Shown: positions 16,218 through 24,354 of the stretch, in pieces
How positions within the stretch are numbered: the stretch's first letter is position 1
Layout of the letters: each line of letters starts with the position of its first letter
Assembly: GCA_017546145.1 (NCBI GenBank)
Contig: JAFYXN010000017.1
Coordinates: 1-64,000, forward strand
Origin: Clostridia bacterium
GTDB lineage: Bacteria > Bacillota > Clostridia > Monoglobales > Monoglobaceae
Length of the DNA: 64,000 nucleotides
Direction: 5' to 3'
Translations under genes and position numbers: made by a program
The notes under the pieces: model-generated
Databases searched by the model: none
What the model was told of the DNA's origin: nothing
Seen by the model: the letters and a program-made list of their open reading frames with translations, nothing else

Positions 16218-16889
16218 ATGCGGCTTTTGGTTGTGGAAGATGAAAAGCATCTTAATAAAACATTAACAGAAAGGCTGACAAAAATCGGTTATTCGGTTGA
16301 TAGTTGTTTTGATGGTGAGGATGCGTTGTACTATATAGAAAACACGCAGTATGACGGAATTATTCTTGATGTGATGATGCCGAAAATAAACGGTTTTGAG
16401 GTTTTGCGCATAATGCGTGATAAGAAAATCCTGACTCCTGTTCTGATGCTTACGGCAAAGGACGCAGACGAAGACATTATAACCGGACTTGACACCGGTG
16501 CCAATGATTATCTTACAAAGCCGTTTTCTTTTGATATTCTTTGCGCAAGGATACGGGCAATGCTACGTGTAAAAGAAAATGTAACGGGCAGTGTGCTGGA
16601 AATTGCGGATTTGAGCGTGAATACAACAACAAGGGTTGTTAAGCGCGGCGGAAGAACGATAGAATTATCCTCTAAGGAATATTCAGTTCTTGAATACCTT
16701 ATCCGTAATAAAGGTATTATTGTTTCAAAGGAAAAAATCGAGGAAAATATCCGCAACTATGAATATGATGGAACAAGCGATGTAATAAGGGTTTATATAC
16801 ATCACCTCAGAAAAAAGATTGATGATAATTTTGATAAGAAGCTGCTCCGCACAATAAAAAATGTGGGGTATGCTTTGAAGGAAGATTGA
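16218..16889 (+). CDS. OmpR-family response regulator
   Basis: A 223-residue two-domain regulator: a receiver (about residues 1-115) with the phosphoacceptor Asp51 in ILDVMMPKINGFE, LMLTAKDAD and the Lys of YLTKPF; then a winged-helix DNA-binding domain (about 128-220) with LSSKEYSVLEYLIRN and VIRVYIHHLRKKID. OmpR/PhoB-type regulators bind direct repeats, so the TTAACC/TTAACT sites at 11404 and 12295 are plausible targets. The partner histidine kinase gene overlaps its stop codon region. The upstream region (TTGTTT-17-TACAAT, about 16154-16182) could be a promoter, though read-through from the CotH operon is also possible. Confidence 0.9.
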   Translation: MRLLVVEDEKHLNKTLTERLTKIGYSVDSCFDGEDALYYIENTQYDGIILDVMMPKINGFEVLRIMRDKKILTPVLMLTAKDADEDIITGLDTGANDYLTKPFSFDILCARIRAMLRVKENVTGSVLEIADLSVNTTTRVVKRGGRTIELSSKEYSVLEYLIRNKGIIVSKEKIEENIRNYEYDGTSDVIRVYIHHLRKKIDDNFDKKLLRTIKNVGYALKED

Positions 16890-16891
16890 AA

Positions 16892-18241
16892 ATGAAAAAA
16901 GTCACTTCTATAAAAACACGAATAACAATTTGGTACACCACACTTATGTTTGTTTTAATTGTTGTTGTCCTTTCTCTGGTGGGCGGACTTTCCTATCAGC
17001 TTTCCATAGACGGCATTGAAAAGGATGTAGTTTTGCAGGTTACGCAGGTAACAGAAAAACTGTCTAAAATGCACAGAGATGTTTTTGAGTTGGTTGATAG
17101 CAAAGAAGAATTTAAGAATGTATCCATATACGAGGCAAATGGCAAATATATTGTGGGACAATATATTTACGATGTTGCAAACATATCGTTTGAGGAAGGA
17201 CTTCCGCGAAGAGAAAGTATTGACGGAAAGGAATATATTGTTTACGACACAAAGACACCAACGCCTCCCGGGATGCGCGGCGGCTTTTGGATAAGAGGTG
17301 TGGAATCGGTCAACTCCACAATGCTGTTGGGGCGGTCTGCCATAATTATTATGCTTATCTTAATACCGCTCATTTTGCTTTTAACAGCACTTGGCGGATA
17401 TTATATTACCAAAAGAGCATTCAGACCTGTAAACAATATTATAAAAACTGCAAATAGTATTTCAGCACAGAAGGATATTTCACGCAGAATTGAAATTTCG
17501 CCCCATTCAAAAGAGGACGAGCTTCATCACTTGTCTGTTACACTCAATAAAATGCTTGATAAAATTGAAAATCTTATTATGCAGGAAAAACAATTCACAT
17601 CGGATGCTTCTCACGAACTGAGAACACCAATAAGCGTTATTCTTGCGCAAGGCGAGTATCTTTTGGATATTGCGGAGGACGAGAAGGAAAAAGAGCTTGC
17701 GCAAACTATTGTGGACAAAGCAAAACAGATTTCAAAGCTTGTGTCAAGGCTTTTGCTTCTTGCAAGGATTGACCAGCACAGACAGAAGTTCAATAAAGAA
17801 AAGGTTGACCTTGGCGTGCTTATTGACATAGCTGTTGACAGTATGAGGGAGTTATCCTCTCAAAAGGAGATATTCCTTTTTTCCAATGTATCTGAAGGAC
17901 TTATGGTAGATGCAGACGAAACCTTGCTGCTCAGTGCAATTACCAACCTTGTAAGCAACGGTATTAAATACGGAAATAAGGCAGGCCATGTTGTAATTTC
18001 CGCTTCAGAGTGCGGTGATAAAACAGAAATAGTTGTTGAGGATAACGGCATGGGAATAGCTGAGGAACATATCGACAAAATATGGACTCGTTTTTACAGA
18101 GTTGATGATGTACGCAATGATGAATACGGCAGCAGCGGATTAGGGCTTGCAATGGTAAAGAGCATAGTTGAGCTTCACGGAGGAGAGATAACCGTTAAAA
18201 GCACTCCGGGACACGGAACTCAGTTCAGGATTCTACTCTGA
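16892..18241 (+). CDS. Sensor histidine kinase
   Basis: The 449-residue membrane kinase has two transmembrane helices (about residues 11-34 and 148-172) flanking an extracellular sensor of about 110 residues, then a HAMP region, a HisKA domain with phospho-His241 in ASHELRTP, and an ATPase domain with NGIKYGNK, DNGMGIAEE and GSSGLGLAMV. The sensor contains TPTPPGMRGGFWIRG just before the second helix, echoing the Pro/Met/Gly-rich sequence of the proteins it probably controls. The ATG at 16892 has GAAGGAAG 7 nt upstream; a TTG at 16886 is the alternative. It forms an operon with the response regulator. Confidence 0.9.
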   Translation: MKKVTSIKTRITIWYTTLMFVLIVVVLSLVGGLSYQLSIDGIEKDVVLQVTQVTEKLSKMHRDVFELVDSKEEFKNVSIYEANGKYIVGQYIYDVANISFEEGLPRRESIDGKEYIVYDTKTPTPPGMRGGFWIRGVESVNSTMLLGRSAIIIMLILIPLILLLTALGGYYITKRAFRPVNNIIKTANSISAQKDISRRIEISPHSKEDELHHLSVTLNKMLDKIENLIMQEKQFTSDASHELRTPISVILAQGEYLLDIAEDEKEKELAQTIVDKAKQISKLVSRLLLLARIDQHRQKFNKEKVDLGVLIDIAVDSMRELSSQKEIFLFSNVSEGLMVDADETLLLSAITNLVSNGIKYGNKAGHVVISASECGDKTEIVVEDNGMGIAEEHIDKIWTRFYRVDDVRNDEYGSSGLGLAMVKSIVELHGGEITVKSTPGHGTQFRILL

Positions 18242-18242
18242 A

Positions 18243-18279
18243 AAAAGCCTATTACTTTCAGGTAAAGTAATAGGCTTTT
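18243..18279. terminator. Bidirectional terminator between the histidine kinase and MaoC genes
   Basis: A perfect 16 bp stem (18243-18258 with 18264-18279) with A and T tracts at its outer ends serves both converging genes. Confidence 0.9.
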
Positions 18280-18282
18280 ATA

Positions 18283-18720
18283 TTATTCGGCTTCAGGTTT
18301 GCATTTTACAATCATTTCGGTAACATCGGTAAGTACCAGTTCTTGGTTTTGATTAAATACCTCAAATGTAAGCTCGACTATACCATTTTTTCTGTTTCGT
18401 TTTGTAAGCTTGGAAACGGTACATGTGCTTGTCAGAATATCTTCGGCAAACACGGGCTTTAACCATTCTATTTTTGTGGATTTACCCGCAATAAGCTCGT
18501 TTCCGGCTAAATCATGTTCAAGATATTTTGCCCACACCGACATAAAGGACATAACTCCCGGTGCGATAAGCTTTCCGAATAAGGTGGATTTGGCATATTC
18601 CTCATCGGTGTGAAGCGGAATATGGTCGTATTTTTCGGCAAAATCAATCATATCGTTTTTATGTATTACGGCAGGCTCAATCTGTGTTTTTGAGCCGGAC
18701 ACAAATTCTTCAAAATACAT
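18283..18720 (-). CDS. MaoC-like hot-dog dehydratase domain protein
   Basis: The 145-residue protein is a single hot-dog fold of the MaoC/(R)-specific enoyl-CoA hydratase type. The hydratase motif is recognisable (DFAEKYDHIPLHTDEEYAKSTLFGKLIAPGV, about residues 27-57, in two parts D-x4-N/D-P-x-H and FG-x-x-IAPG); Asp32 and His37 are the likely catalytic pair, although the usual Asn-Pro is replaced by Ile-Pro. The natural substrate is probably an acyl-CoA or acyl thioester. It is monocistronic and convergent with the histidine kinase gene; nothing nearby points to a specific pathway. Confidence 0.8.
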   Translation of the reverse strand: MYFEEFVSGSKTQIEPAVIHKNDMIDFAEKYDHIPLHTDEEYAKSTLFGKLIAPGVMSFMSVWAKYLEHDLAGNELIAGKSTKIEWLKPVFAEDILTSTCTVSKLTKRNRKNGIVELTFEVFNQNQELVLTDVTEMIVKCKPEAE

Positions 18721-18792
18721 TTATAAAACCCCGTTCCCAGATTCAAATTCTAAATATTATATCACAAAGAACGGTAAAAATCAATTAAAAGG

Positions 18793-18821
18793 TTGATTTT
18801 ACGCAAGAATTGGAGTATAAT
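18793..18821 (+). promoter_or_regulatory. Promoter of the ACT/metallo-hydrolase gene
   Basis: TTGATT (18793-18798) and TATAAT (18816-18821) are 17 bp apart. Transcription would start near 18828, which rules out the upstream in-frame ATG at 18793 and supports the TTG start at 18844. Confidence 0.75.
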
Positions 18822-18843
18822 TTTAAAAATAGAGGTGGTCAGA

Positions 18844-20280
18844 TTGAAAAAAACGTATGTAACGTCTATGCCAAATCATATAGGCGCTTTTTTAAAGGCA
18901 AGCAAGTGCTTTTCTGCGTTGGGAATTAATATTACACGCGTAAGTTATAATAAAGCCGTTGATTCGCATACCTTGTTTATTGATGCAGAGGGAACAGAAG
19001 TACAACTGAAAAAGGCGGATGCAGAGCTTGAAAAGATTGGTTATCTTCAGAATAGCAATGCAAAAACAAGTATTGTTTTGCTTGAGTTTTGTCTGAAGGA
19101 TGTTCCCGGAAGTGTAACGGACGTTTTAATGCTTATTGACGAATTTAATTTTAATATATCATATATCAGTTCTCAGGAAAACGGTACGGATTATCAGTAT
19201 TTTAAAATGGGTTTGTACGTTGACGATTCTGATAAAATTTCTGAATTTTTAAAAGAGGCAGAAAAGCTTTGCAAGGTGCGTGTAATAGATTACAACAGTT
19301 CAGAAAAAGTATATGATAACAGTATTTTTTATAACACGTATGTTATGGGCTTATCACAAGTTATGGGACTTTCCGAAAAGGTAAGCCGCGAGCTTTTGGT
19401 TCATGTTAATCTTGCGATGCAAACTCTGGACGAGCAAGGCTTGTCGCCGTACCGCACATTTGACAGTATAAGCAAGTTTGCAGAGCTGCTGGGAGCTTCA
19501 AAAGGCAAAAACTTTAATCCGCGTATAAGCACTCATAAAATAGCGGATAATACCGAAATAACTTTAATTGAACCTCCCTGCGGCAGTAATACAATAATTA
19601 TAAACAGCAACGGCAGGGTGTTATTTGTAGATAGTGGATATGCTTGCTACAGCGAAGAAATGACTGCGATTTTCAAAAAACTCATTCCCCGATTTGAAAC
19701 TATGGAGAAGACGGTGCTTATAACTCATGCAGATGTTGATCACTGCGGACTTTTGCCGATGTTCGATAAAATAATTGCCAGCACAAAAACAGCACGTTGC
19801 CTGCAGAATGAATATAACGGAAAAAACGGATACAGAGAAGAAAATCAGTTGCATAAGCCGTATATAAACATCTGCAAAATTCTTACTTCATACAAATCGG
19901 TGAATCCTGAAAAGATAATTGCCTTATGGAACGATGCTGAGATTTTGACCCAACCTCTTACTCAAATTGGATTTTTTGATTTTGAGGAGCTGCATTTTGA
20001 AGTTTATGAAGGAAAAGGCGGCCATTTGCCCGGAGAAATCGTGCTGATTGATTATGCAAAGCATATTGCAATTACAGGCGATATTTATATCAACACACAT
20101 GGTCTTACATCAGAGCAGGCGGAGTATAACCAATATGCGCCGATACTTATGACTTCGGTAGATACCGATCCAAAACTGTGCCTTGAAGAAAGAAGGGCTG
20201 TTATGCAGCGGCTTGGCGTTGGAGAATGGCAAATCTTTGGTGCTCATGGCTTTAAAAAGGAATATTCTGTCAGTTCATAA
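18844..20280 (+). CDS. Tandem ACT domains fused to a metallo-beta-lactamase-fold hydrolase
   Basis: The 478-residue protein combines two ACT domains (about residues 2-70, with SMPNHIGAFLKASKCFSALGI; and 75-145, with DVPGSVTDVLMLIDEFNFNI) with a C-terminal metallo-beta-lactamase-fold domain (about 225-470). The metal motif reads THADVDHCG, with Asp where the family's second His usually is; later candidate ligands lie in GKGGHLPGE, AITGDIY and FGAHG. ACT domains usually bind amino acids and control the attached enzyme, so this looks like an amino-acid-gated hydrolase of unknown substrate. TTG is chosen as start because GAGGTGG lies 5-6 nt upstream and the promoter lies over the longer ORF. It is monocistronic. 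Confidence 0.8.
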   Translation: MKKTYVTSMPNHIGAFLKASKCFSALGINITRVSYNKAVDSHTLFIDAEGTEVQLKKADAELEKIGYLQNSNAKTSIVLLEFCLKDVPGSVTDVLMLIDEFNFNISYISSQENGTDYQYFKMGLYVDDSDKISEFLKEAEKLCKVRVIDYNSSEKVYDNSIFYNTYVMGLSQVMGLSEKVSRELLVHVNLAMQTLDEQGLSPYRTFDSISKFAELLGASKGKNFNPRISTHKIADNTEITLIEPPCGSNTIIINSNGRVLFVDSGYACYSEEMTAIFKKLIPRFETMEKTVLITHADVDHCGLLPMFDKIIASTKTARCLQNEYNGKNGYREENQLHKPYINICKILTSYKSVNPEKIIALWNDAEILTQPLTQIGFFDFEELHFEVYEGKGGHLPGEIVLIDYAKHIAITGDIYINTHGLTSEQAEYNQYAPILMTSVDTDPKLCLEERRAVMQRLGVGEWQIFGAHGFKKEYSVSS

Positions 20281-20289
20281 GAAACCAAC

Positions 20290-20329
20290 AAAACAGCCTG
20301 TCACTTTGCCGAAAGTGACAGGCTGTTTT
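20290..20329. terminator. Bidirectional terminator between the ACT/MBL and addB genes
   Basis: A perfect 18 bp stem (20290-20307 with 20312-20329, loop GCCG) with A and T runs at its ends serves both converging genes. Confidence 0.95.
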
Positions 20330-20332
20330 GTG

Positions 20333-23300
20333 TTATTCTTCGGTGCATACACTGCTGTACGGGCAGTATGCGCAAGGGTCAAATCCCGGAAGACGTGGCG
20401 GCTGTGCGTCTATATGCCCGTCAAGGATATTGTCGGCGGTCTGTGCGGCACAGCTTTCTGCACCTTTAAGCCGGGCGTTCATGCTCTCGCGGGGGAGCCG
20501 GGATTTTTTGTCACAGTTTACATAGTGTATAGAATTTTTGCTGTCGGGGTCTTTGTCAATTGCCTGAAGCACTTGCGGCTCGTCAAGAAACAGCCCGTGA
20601 ATTTTTATGCCGTCGTTCATTCCTGCCTCCCATTCGTATTCGGTGGGGGGGGAGTCGCATTTTAAAATCGGGTCGTTCATTTGAAGATACATCATTGCGG
20701 CAGCCTCAGCCGATTTGTTCTGATTTGTTACCGCATTTGCATAGATAAGCGGCTGAATGGTAATTCCGGCGTCAATCTCTATGGGGTCAATGCTCTTTTC
20801 AGAGGATTTGTAATCGGTAATGCTGATATATGTTTTGCCGTCAATATCGGCACTGTCCACTCTGTCGATAAACCCTTCAAGATAAGCCTCTCCGTGCTTG
20901 GTGGGAATTGTGTATGCCGGCAGTTTTCCGCGTCTGCCAAAGCTGATTTCAAAGTCTGTCGGGCGGAATTTACTTTGCTCGTAGAACTTAATCATCTTCC
21001 ATGCGGTTGAGGTCGCAATGTTTTTGAGCCTCAGCATCATATAATTATAGTAATTTGAGGTTGCAAAAAGGGAATTTTCCTGACTGCTTGCAACCTTGTC
21101 AACAAGAGCCGCAATTTCAGAAAAACAATCACTTCTGTTTATTTTGCTGTAATCCGCGTTTGTTTTTTCTTTAAAATAATCGCAAAGTACGCTGTGAAGG
21201 ATGCTTCCGGTGTCGGTAGCTTTAAGACCGCCAAGCAATCTCTCTTCGGCATAAAGTCCGTATTTCATAAAAAACGAAAATGCGCATGAATTATACTTTT
21301 CAAGCTTTGACACACTGAGTATCAAAGGCTTTCCATAAAGCCTTTCAGCGGTCTTTTTTGAGATGCTTTGCGCTTCTCCCTTGCGGCTGTACATTTCATT
21401 AAAATGCTCAAGACGCTCACAGTATTTTGTGTCCTTTTCAAAGATATGGTAAATCTGCCGCCACAGCGGTTTAAGGCTGTCAACATTCCAGCCTGATTCA
21501 AAAAGACGTGCCGAAAGCTCTGAAAATGTGTTTTCTTTGCCTTCAACAGAGTCAAAATCCGAAGAATTTCCTTGTGACTGTATGTCAGGAAACAGTTCCT
21601 TAATCCGTTTTATTACTTCAGACGTGCCAAGGCTTTTGCCGTCACGGTCACTAAGCGGCGAAAACAGATAAAGCTGCTCGCAGGCGGTGGTCAGTGCCGA
21701 GTACACAAGAAATTGCTCCTCTTTTTGACGGTTGTATGCGTCAGGGGCAAGGGTAAGTCCAATGTCAAAAAGTGCATGCCGCTCGGCATCCGAAATCAAG
21801 CCTTCTGCATTGTGGCTTTTAGGAAACGCCGAGTCTGACACCCCAAGCACAATTACAACCTTTGTGCCGGTGCTTCTGAATCTTGATGCCTCGCTTATCA
21901 GAACCTTGTCTTGAGTAGGAGGAACAATGCCCACTGAAAGCTCGCCGCAGGCGGCGGTAAACAGTTCATAAAAGTCGGTGAAGGTGGCATAGGTATCTGA
22001 CATGCAGTCTGAAATCTGATTTACAAGCGAAACAAAGCTGTTCCATACCCTGTGCAGTTGTTCTGCAAGTTCAAGACGTCCGGTGTTTATATATTCATCA
22101 ATTTTTACGCTGACAGCTTCGTGAAGCCCCATTGTGTTAAGGCTTGCGCACAGATTTTTGCATATTTCGCCCACCGTTTTTTTGCCGCGGAACATTTTTA
22201 TAAGGTTAAGAATGGGGCTAACAACAGCTTCCTTTGCAGCATTTACTGTTTCCATATTAAAGGCTGAAGGGCGTGGATTATAAACCCACGGCTCGGGACT
22301 GTTCCATTGCTTGTGGGTTATATCAGCCGCAAGAAGATAGTTTTCAAATATGTCAGCGTCTTCTCTTGAGATGTTCCAGAATCCTGAACGGATAATGGTC
22401 ATGATACGCTCATAAGAAAAGCCGTATGCCAGTATCTCAAGAGCAGCAATTATCATCCGCATCAGCGGACTTTCGGTCAGCGTGATTTTCTGGTCAAGAA
22501 AATAGTTTATATCAAATTCTTCAAAGATCGAGGGAATTATCAGTTCATATTCTTCTAAGCTTCCGGTAAGGATAAGAATGTCATTCAGGGAGTATCCGCG
22601 TGTTCTGCAAAGACGTCGGATAAGCCTTGCACATTCAAGGACTTCACCGTATCGGTTGTCAGGAGTTAAAATGTGAACCGACTTGGGGTTTCCGTTTATA
22701 ACAGGGGTCTTGTATGAGAAAAAGTTATCACGTATATGCCGAAGCTCGGCGTTTGCCTTAAACCGGTTTTCTTCAAAAAGAAAGACCGGCTTTTTAACCT
22801 CTGTGCCAAGCTCCTCGCCAATTTGCTTCAGCTTGCTGTAAACGTAAAACTGAGATGAAAATAAAACTGATTTTTCTGAAAGTGTATCACAGCAAAGGGC
22901 GATGCATAAATCAGCTTTTTTCATGATTTCGGTCAGCGCATGGTATTCTGTCGGGGTAAAGCTTCTGAAAAAGTTCACATACACCGAGCCATGGATAAAA
23001 TCGCATTCGGGTATTTTGGTGACGGAAAGCGCAAGGCTGTCCTCGGAGTTTGAATGATTTTCGCAGACAAGCTCGTCAAACTTTTCAAAAATTACGGCAA
23101 AATCCTCAAGCTTCATCTGAAGTACAGCGTCGTCTGTATTTTTTGAAGCGGTCAGAAGTCCATCCGGCGTAACGCCGTAACGTTTGAACTCTGAAATGGC
23201 GGAAACAATAAGATTTACAAAGCCTGCCTGATTAATATTCCGCACAAAAAATTTCAGCTTTTTTTCCGAAAGCTGCATGGCACGACATGCCATAAGATAC

Positions 23301-23563
23301 TTGCCTGCTTTGTCAATATATTTGGTGCGAAGCGGCCCAAGCTTTGAGAAAATCATGTTTGAAAGACGAGAGAAAGTAATAATCTGAATTTTATTCTGTG
23401 CTGAAAGCCCAAGCTTTGAAATTAGCTCTTGCTCTGCAAACATGGAATACTGGTCGGGCACAAGAATAAAGACGGTTTTGCCCATAGCGGCGTCTGCTTG
23501 TGCCCGTCTGTAAATTTCTTCAGTTTTTCCTGAGCCTGCCGCTCCGCAGAGAAATTCAAGCAT
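20333..23563 (-). CDS. addB: AddB-type helicase-nuclease subunit
   Basis: The 1076-residue protein fits AddB of the Bacillota AddAB recombination nuclease: an N-terminal Walker A GAAGSGKTEEIYRRA, VPDQYSMFAEQEL and QIITFSRL; a long inactivated helicase body; and a C-terminal PD-(D/E)XK nuclease domain with SITDYKSSEKSIDP. Cysteines in FDPCAYCPYSSVC with an upstream Cys (YNSCAFSFF) form the 4Fe-4S clasp typical of AddB. AddAB processes double-strand breaks. Normally addA follows addB, but here the next gene is convergent and unrelated, so addA is not adjacent. The start has AAGGAG; the gene lies 17 nt after the HAD gene and is probably cotranscribed with it. Confidence 0.9.
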   Translation of the reverse strand: MLEFLCGAAGSGKTEEIYRRAQADAAMGKTVFILVPDQYSMFAEQELISKLGLSAQNKIQIITFSRLSNMIFSKLGPLRTKYIDKAGKYLMACRAMQLSEKKLKFFVRNINQAGFVNLIVSAISEFKRYGVTPDGLLTASKNTDDAVLQMKLEDFAVIFEKFDELVCENHSNSEDSLALSVTKIPECDFIHGSVYVNFFRSFTPTEYHALTEIMKKADLCIALCCDTLSEKSVLFSSQFYVYSKLKQIGEELGTEVKKPVFLFEENRFKANAELRHIRDNFFSYKTPVINGNPKSVHILTPDNRYGEVLECARLIRRLCRTRGYSLNDILILTGSLEEYELIIPSIFEEFDINYFLDQKITLTESPLMRMIIAALEILAYGFSYERIMTIIRSGFWNISREDADIFENYLLAADITHKQWNSPEPWVYNPRPSAFNMETVNAAKEAVVSPILNLIKMFRGKKTVGEICKNLCASLNTMGLHEAVSVKIDEYINTGRLELAEQLHRVWNSFVSLVNQISDCMSDTYATFTDFYELFTAACGELSVGIVPPTQDKVLISEASRFRSTGTKVVIVLGVSDSAFPKSHNAEGLISDAERHALFDIGLTLAPDAYNRQKEEQFLVYSALTTACEQLYLFSPLSDRDGKSLGTSEVIKRIKELFPDIQSQGNSSDFDSVEGKENTFSELSARLFESGWNVDSLKPLWRQIYHIFEKDTKYCERLEHFNEMYSRKGEAQSISKKTAERLYGKPLILSVSKLEKYNSCAFSFFMKYGLYAEERLLGGLKATDTGSILHSVLCDYFKEKTNADYSKINRSDCFSEIAALVDKVASSQENSLFATSNYYNYMMLRLKNIATSTAWKMIKFYEQSKFRPTDFEISFGRRGKLPAYTIPTKHGEAYLEGFIDRVDSADIDGKTYISITDYKSSEKSIDPIEIDAGITIQPLIYANAVTNQNKSAEAAAMMYLQMNDPILKCDSPPTEYEWEAGMNDGIKIHGLFLDEPQVLQAIDKDPDSKNSIHYVNCDKKSRLPRESMNARLKGAESCAAQTADNILDGHIDAQPPRLPGFDPCAYCPYSSVCTEE

Positions 23564-23580
23564 TTCTTATCTCCTTGTAA

Positions 23581-24249
23581 TTACAAAATATCCAAAACTT
23601 CAATTATATCGCTTCCCAAAAAGTCTGCACCTGCGTCAATCAGCTGTTCCTTTGTGAATGAGGTTGTTACCGCAAAACAACGGCACAAAGCCGACTTTGC
23701 GGCACATACACCCGAAATTGCATCTTCGACAACAAGGCAATTGTGCGGATTTGCACCTAAACGGCTGATTGCTGTCATATATATTTCAGGAGAAGGCTTT
23801 TTTTCGGTTACGTCGTCTCCCGAGATTATTACATCAAAAAGGTCTTTTGAGATGTTGGCTGCGGCAAGGGACTGAGCAAGCTTTTCTGCCGCCGAGCTGC
23901 TGGCAATTGCAAGCTTTAGTGAGCGTTTTTTCAGCTCATCTAACAGACGGTGAACCGACTCAAACACCTTAAACTCCGAGTTGACGTATTCGCCAAATAA
24001 CTCATAAAACCGTTTTATTCCGGCGTCAATACAATCTTCTTTGCCATGAAGCGTACATGGACCGATAATAAAATTCTTTTCACCTGTTCCTATATACGGA
24101 ACAAATGCTGTATCCTCAACAAAAATTCCAATTTCTGAAAGGGCAGTTTTGCCGGCTTTGACCGAAACGGGTTCAGAGTCAATAAGAACACCGTCCATAT
24201 CAAAGATTATGTATTTTATGGGATTATCCAAAAAGTTTTTGTCAGGCAT
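23581..24249 (-). CDS. HAD-superfamily phosphatase / phosphomutase-like protein
   Basis: The 222-residue protein is a subclass I HAD hydrolase of the beta-phosphoglucomutase-like group. Motif I is IIFDMDGVLIDSEP (nucleophile and acid Asp near residues 17 and 19), motif II LAIASSSAAEK, motif III in KKPSPEIY and motif IV CLVVEDAISGVCAAKSA. The substrate is unknown; sugar phosphates are likely. It is the first gene of a pair with addB, probably without functional connection. It diverges from the GH13 gene across a palindromic region that could serve both promoters. Confidence 0.85.
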   Translation of the reverse strand: MPDKNFLDNPIKYIIFDMDGVLIDSEPVSVKAGKTALSEIGIFVEDTAFVPYIGTGEKNFIIGPCTLHGKEDCIDAGIKRFYELFGEYVNSEFKVFESVHRLLDELKKRSLKLAIASSSAAEKLAQSLAAANISKDLFDVIISGDDVTEKKPSPEIYMTAISRLGANPHNCLVVEDAISGVCAAKSALCRCFAVTTSFTKEQLIDAGADFLGSDIIEVLDIL

Positions 24250-24268
24250 TTACGAGTTCTCCTTTTTG

Positions 24269-24299
24269 TGATATACTGTATATATTAAACAGTATATCA
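24269..24299. promoter_or_regulatory. Palindrome in the HAD/GH13 divergent promoter region
   Basis: Arms TGATATACTGT (24269-24279) and ACAGTATATCA (24289-24299) are perfect reverse complements separated by 9 nt. Each arm contains a TATACT that could be a -10 box, one for each direction. It may be an operator for a dimeric repressor or simply two divergent -10 elements. Confidence 0.55.
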
Positions 24300-24354
24300 T
24301 GTCCGGCAGGGCAATGCAATAACAAAAAATAAAAACATTTGAAAGAGGAATAAA

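Noticed and set aside
18793-18843. Longer start for the ACT/metallo-hydrolase protein
   Set aside because: The segment contains the TTGATT-17-TATAAT promoter, so it is upstream of the transcript start.
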